Assembly (NCBI GenBank): GCA_020024185.1
Contig: JAHHUD010000018.1
Span: forward strand, 1 to 24,583
Length of the DNA: 24,583 bases
Direction of reading: 5' to 3'
DNA from: Oscillospiraceae bacterium
Lineage (GTDB): Bacteria; Bacillota; Clostridia; Oscillospirales; Ruminococcaceae
The translations under genes were made by a program, and so were the position numbers. Shown piece by piece: positions 22,248-24,583 of the stretch (position 1 is the first letter of the stretch; each line of letters begins with the position of its first letter). The notes beneath the pieces are model-generated. The model saw nothing but the letters and a program-made list of their open reading frames with translations, was not told the origin of the DNA and did no database searches.

Positions 22248-22703
22248 TTATTCTCCTATAACAACAACTGTTTCTGGACTTAATAAATCTTTTATACAAT
22301 TTTCAACACTATTTTTATACTCTGATGAACATTGTATTTCTATTTTATCTATTGTTATATTGTTGCTTTGTTCTAATATATGCACCAAAACTTCATTATA
22401 GGATATGTTTTTTTCACTTAGCCTTTTTTTTATTAAATTTTCTATATCCATTTGTGTTTGCTCTATTATTATCTGCTTTGCATCTTCTGTATTTTGATAT
22501 TGAGTGGTAATATCATTTATATTGTATGCTGCAAAATCAAATTTTATATCCATTACTGTCTTAAATATAATTACAATAATATATATTGCAATCACAAAAC
22601 GTATCGTTTTTTCTGTAACTTTGAAACAGCCCATATTGTATAAAATACCAGTTACAAAAATACATAAACAAAGAGTGCCAACCACAGATGTAATCTTTTC
22701 CAT
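22248..22703 (-). CDS. spoIIIAF: stage III sporulation protein AF
   Basis: A 151-residue SpoIIIAF with two N-terminal transmembrane helices (about 4-26 and 35-54) and a small soluble domain (about 75-151) predicted to be related to ring-forming secretion proteins. The charged helix DAKQIIIEQTQMDIENLIKK, followed by EVLVHILEQSNNITIDKIEI, fits the family. The start is supported by AAGGAG 8 bases upstream, within the end of spoIIIAE. Gene order AE-AF-AG is standard. It is expected to act in the mother-cell membrane as part of the SpoIIIA complex. Confidence 0.92.
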   Translation of the reverse strand: MEKITSVVGTLCLCIFVTGILYNMGCFKVTEKTIRFVIAIYIIVIIFKTVMDIKFDFAAYNINDITTQYQNTEDAKQIIIEQTQMDIENLIKKRLSEKNISYNEVLVHILEQSNNITIDKIEIQCSSEYKNSVENCIKDLLSPETVVVIGE

Positions 22704-22706
22704 TTT

Positions 22707-23768
22707 TTAAGCTCCTTGTGTAACTTTTATCATTATTGTTAATGAAAAAATCAACAAAATCATAAATAAGACCAACATCGACATTAAAACTTCTATAACA
22801 TTTTTAAAACAGGATAAAATGTCTGATGCCGATTTATTTTCCAATATATTGCTAAGTGCAATCATTGCATAATATCCAATCCAGTTAACTACAAGTGTTA
22901 TCAAGGTTGGTAAAAATATATTTAAAATAATAGCAATTCCTAAAATCCCAAAAAATCCTTTTAAAACTCCCATACTTGCATACACACTTCCAACTGCACC
23001 TTGTAAGGCAGAACCAATTATAGGAACTGTACTTGTAACAAGAAATTTTCCTGTTTTTAGTGCTAAAGAGTCTTGACTTTGAGTAATAGTAGTTTGCAAA
23101 GATAAAATAAAACACAATATAGAAACTACTGATGTCATTATTATTTTTACGGTCTTTGAATAAAATTCACATATAGCATTTAAGTTTAATATATCAGATA
23201 TAGAATTAGTTATCCCCAGTGCCAAAAACAACTTAACTGATGGTACTATATATCTTATACAAAAATCAGCTGTAACAATTACACTTAAAAGAAAAAAACC
23301 CGTATATACAGTTGATGTTATAAATTCTCCTCCTGCAAATGAAATGCTTGCAAAAATAGGTATAAATGTAACCATAAAATTTTTTATATCCACAAGTCTG
23401 TTGATTATCATATCCGTAAGATTTAAAAAATCATCAAATATATTGCAAAAAACAATAAGTACACACAAAATATTTATAAATTTTATTATTTCTTTAGAGT
23501 TATCTGAAACAAAGAAATTTAAAAAAGACGATAACAACAAAATAGCTGCTATTTTGCAAAAAATTTTTAAAGGTTTTGTTGCATTATCTTTAATTGCATT
23601 TTTCGCAACATCCCATAATGTTTCAAATGGATATTGTTTTAACTCATTAAAATCGATATTATTTTGTTCGGAAAACTCTGATATTTTTTCTTCGTACGTA
23701 TTTGTCTGCGCTGATACCGGAATTACCAATAAAAAAACAGCCATAAAAGCAATTATTATTTTTTTCAT
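22707..23768 (-). CDS. spoIIIAE: stage III sporulation protein AE
   Basis: A 353-residue polytopic membrane protein, the largest member of the SpoIIIA complex. It starts with a signal peptide (MKKIIIAFMAVFLLVIPVSA, likely cleaved after SAQ) and has about seven to eight further hydrophobic segments. Conserved family parts include PFETLWDVAKN, the SAxQ-like segment SLQTTITQSQDSLALKTGKF and VPIIGSALQGAVGSVYAS. A TTG two codons upstream is in frame, but the ATG at 23768 is better spaced from AGG. It starts 2 bases after the spoIIIAD stop. In Bacillus the protein is needed for engulfed forespores to keep metabolic activity. Confidence 0.95.
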   Translation of the reverse strand: MKKIIIAFMAVFLLVIPVSAQTNTYEEKISEFSEQNNIDFNELKQYPFETLWDVAKNAIKDNATKPLKIFCKIAAILLLSSFLNFFVSDNSKEIIKFINILCVLIVFCNIFDDFLNLTDMIINRLVDIKNFMVTFIPIFASISFAGGEFITSTVYTGFFLLSVIVTADFCIRYIVPSVKLFLALGITNSISDILNLNAICEFYSKTVKIIMTSVVSILCFILSLQTTITQSQDSLALKTGKFLVTSTVPIIGSALQGAVGSVYASMGVLKGFFGILGIAIILNIFLPTLITLVVNWIGYYAMIALSNILENKSASDILSCFKNVIEVLMSMLVLFMILLIFSLTIMIKVTQGA

Positions 23769-23770
23769 AA

Positions 23771-24151
23771 TCAACCTATTAAACGTTCTATAATTTCAAA
23801 TACCTGCAAAAATACTGGCATAGCTAAAAGCAATACAGTTATACGCCCTGCAAATATTATTTGATTGGAAAGTGATTTATTATTGCAATCAAGTGCCATA
23901 TCAGATACAAATTGTGTTATAAAACCTATTCCAATAGCTTTCAAAATAATATCTACGCCTGTAAATGATATTCTCTCAGCAATATTTTTCACATAATCTA
24001 TTGTGTCACTTGCTTGTCTCAACATATAAAGCAGGACAACAATACAACTTGCAGAGGTTATAATTATTGTTATTTCTTTGCTAAAAGTTGGTATACTGCT
24101 AACCATTACCACGACTATTAAAATTAAAATTGCTATTTTAAAAAATTCCAT
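23771..24151 (-). CDS. spoIIIAD: stage III sporulation protein AD
   Basis: A 126-residue membrane protein with about three to four hydrophobic helices (about 3-22, 27-45, 68-85 and 104-121). The sequence ILKAIGIGFITQFVSDMALDCNNKSLSNQIIFAGRI, split by the conserved CxD-type core, is the SpoIIIAC/AD family hallmark. It is a mother-cell membrane component of the SpoIIIA channel. It begins 3 bases after spoIIIAC, to which it is related, and ends 2 bases before spoIIIAE. Length and order match the Bacillus operon. Confidence 0.93.
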   Translation of the reverse strand: MEFFKIAILILIVVVMVSSIPTFSKEITIIITSASCIVVLLYMLRQASDTIDYVKNIAERISFTGVDIILKAIGIGFITQFVSDMALDCNNKSLSNQIIFAGRITVLLLAMPVFLQVFEIIERLIG

Positions 24152-24154
24152 AAT

Positions 24155-24349
24155 TTACAACTCAAAAAGATATTTTATAGTGACAAATAATTCTTTAATT
24201 TGTGTTATTACCATCATAAGCACAACAATTAAGCCCGTAAGTGTTGTAAGCATTGCTTGGTCTTCCCTGCCACTTCGTATTAAAACTTGATTTAATACTG
24301 CAACAATTATGCCGATAGCTGCTATTTTAAAAATTAAATCCACTTCCAT
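24155..24349 (-). CDS. spoIIIAC: stage III sporulation protein AC
   Basis: A 64-residue protein with two hydrophobic helices, of the SpoIIIAC family. The N-terminal MEVDLIFKIAAIGIIVAVLN, followed by QVLIRSGREDQAMLTTLTGL, is nearly the family consensus. The start has AGGAG 7 bases upstream. It lies 13 bases after spoIIIAB and 3 bases before spoIIIAD. It is a small membrane component of the mother-cell SpoIIIA complex. Confidence 0.95.
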   Translation of the reverse strand: MEVDLIFKIAAIGIIVAVLNQVLIRSGREDQAMLTTLTGLIVVLMMVITQIKELFVTIKYLFEL

Positions 24350-24362
24350 TTTGTATCTCCTG

Positions 24363-24583
24363 TCATATTAAATATATGGCGATAAATGAACCAATTGATA
24401 TTCCATATATTAAATTTATTTTTCTGTTTTCTATATATTTTTTATAATAATCTTGCTGATTTCTATTTAACTCTTTAATGTGATATTCAAAATATTGTTT
24501 TTCCGATATACTATTTCTTTTGCCGAGATTTTCATAAAAATCACATATATAATCAAGTATTTGTTTATCTACATATAAATTTT
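24363..24583 (-). CDS. spoIIIAB: stage III sporulation protein AB, C-terminal part only
   Basis: An open frame enters from the right window edge and ends at TGA (24365-24363), giving the last 72 residues. They comprise a charged helical region (DFYENLGKRN, then YFEYHIKELNRNQQDYYKKY) and a C-terminal hydrophobic helix (INLIYGISIGSFIAIYLI), as in SpoIIIAB, which ends in a membrane anchor after an ENLG-containing helical domain. The position immediately before spoIIIAC fits. Sequence similarity is modest and the N terminus is missing, so the name rests largely on gene order. SpoIIIAA, the ATPase of the complex, would be expected next, outside the window. Confidence 0.85.
   Translation of the reverse strand, partial: NLYVDKQILDYICDFYENLGKRNSISEKQYFEYHIKELNRNQQDYYKKYIENRKINLIYGISIGSFIAIYLI

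Noticed and set aside
1..24583. Mobile elements, CRISPR arrays, toxin-antitoxin or defence systems
   Set aside because: No transposase, integrase, regularly spaced repeats, att-like duplications or compositional break was seen; all genes belong to conserved clostridial core clusters.

Overview
This is an AT-rich chromosomal segment from an endospore-forming Firmicute of the class Clostridia. The evidence is a nearly complete spoIIIA operon, an Asp23-nusB-xseAB-ispA-dxs-tlyA-nadK-argR-recN gene order typical of Clostridia, a tyrosine T-box leader, strong GGAGG-type ribosome binding sites and sigma-A promoters. Every gene but one small one is on the minus strand, so the window is best read from right to left. 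No mobile element, CRISPR array, phage gene or rRNA was seen. It is a core-genome region. I did not find a new multi-gene system; the most interesting unknowns are a TsaD/Kae1 paralogue, a Cys-rich DUF1540 protein and several compact regulatory junctions.

Layout in the direction of transcription: (1) 24583-21044, the mother-cell sporulation operon spoIIIAB (cut by the window edge)-AC-AD-AE-AF-AG-AH, which builds the SpoIIIA-SpoIIQ channel between mother cell and forespore. (2) 21041-10803, a long housekeeping operon with its own extended -10 promoter: asp23-like, then a GC-rich hairpin, nusB, TsaD paralogue, xseA, xseB, ispA, DUF212/PAP2-like, dxs, tlyA, nadK, argR, recN. Many of these genes overlap or are separated by only a few bases. 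(3) 10790-9183, tyrS behind a tyrosine T-box leader with an intrinsic terminator. (4) 9162-8187, a divergent pair: a small plus-strand DUF1540 gene and a minus-strand calcineurin-like phosphoesterase that starts at TTG. (5) 8173-4822, tig-clpP-clpX, the trigger factor and ClpXP protease operon, ending in a terminator. (6) 4817-164, lon-ysxC-methyltransferase-hslO. (7) 101-1, a strong promoter and the 5' part of a tRNA-Val(UAC) gene that runs off the left edge.

Functionally, regions 5 and 6 form a proteostasis block (nascent-chain chaperone, two AAA+ proteases, redox chaperone Hsp33) with a ribosome-assembly GTPase. Region 2 combines isoprenoid precursor synthesis (Dxs, IspA, perhaps the PAP2-like protein), DNA repair and processing (exonuclease VII, RecN), NADP synthesis, rRNA methylation and the arginine regulator. 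Five of the minus-strand promoters share a TGN-extended -10. Two terminators are packed directly against, or overlap, the next promoter. Start codons were revised from the longest frame for lon, recN, the phosphoesterase, DUF1540, spoIIIAE, spoIIIAG and spoIIIAH on the basis of ribosome binding site spacing.
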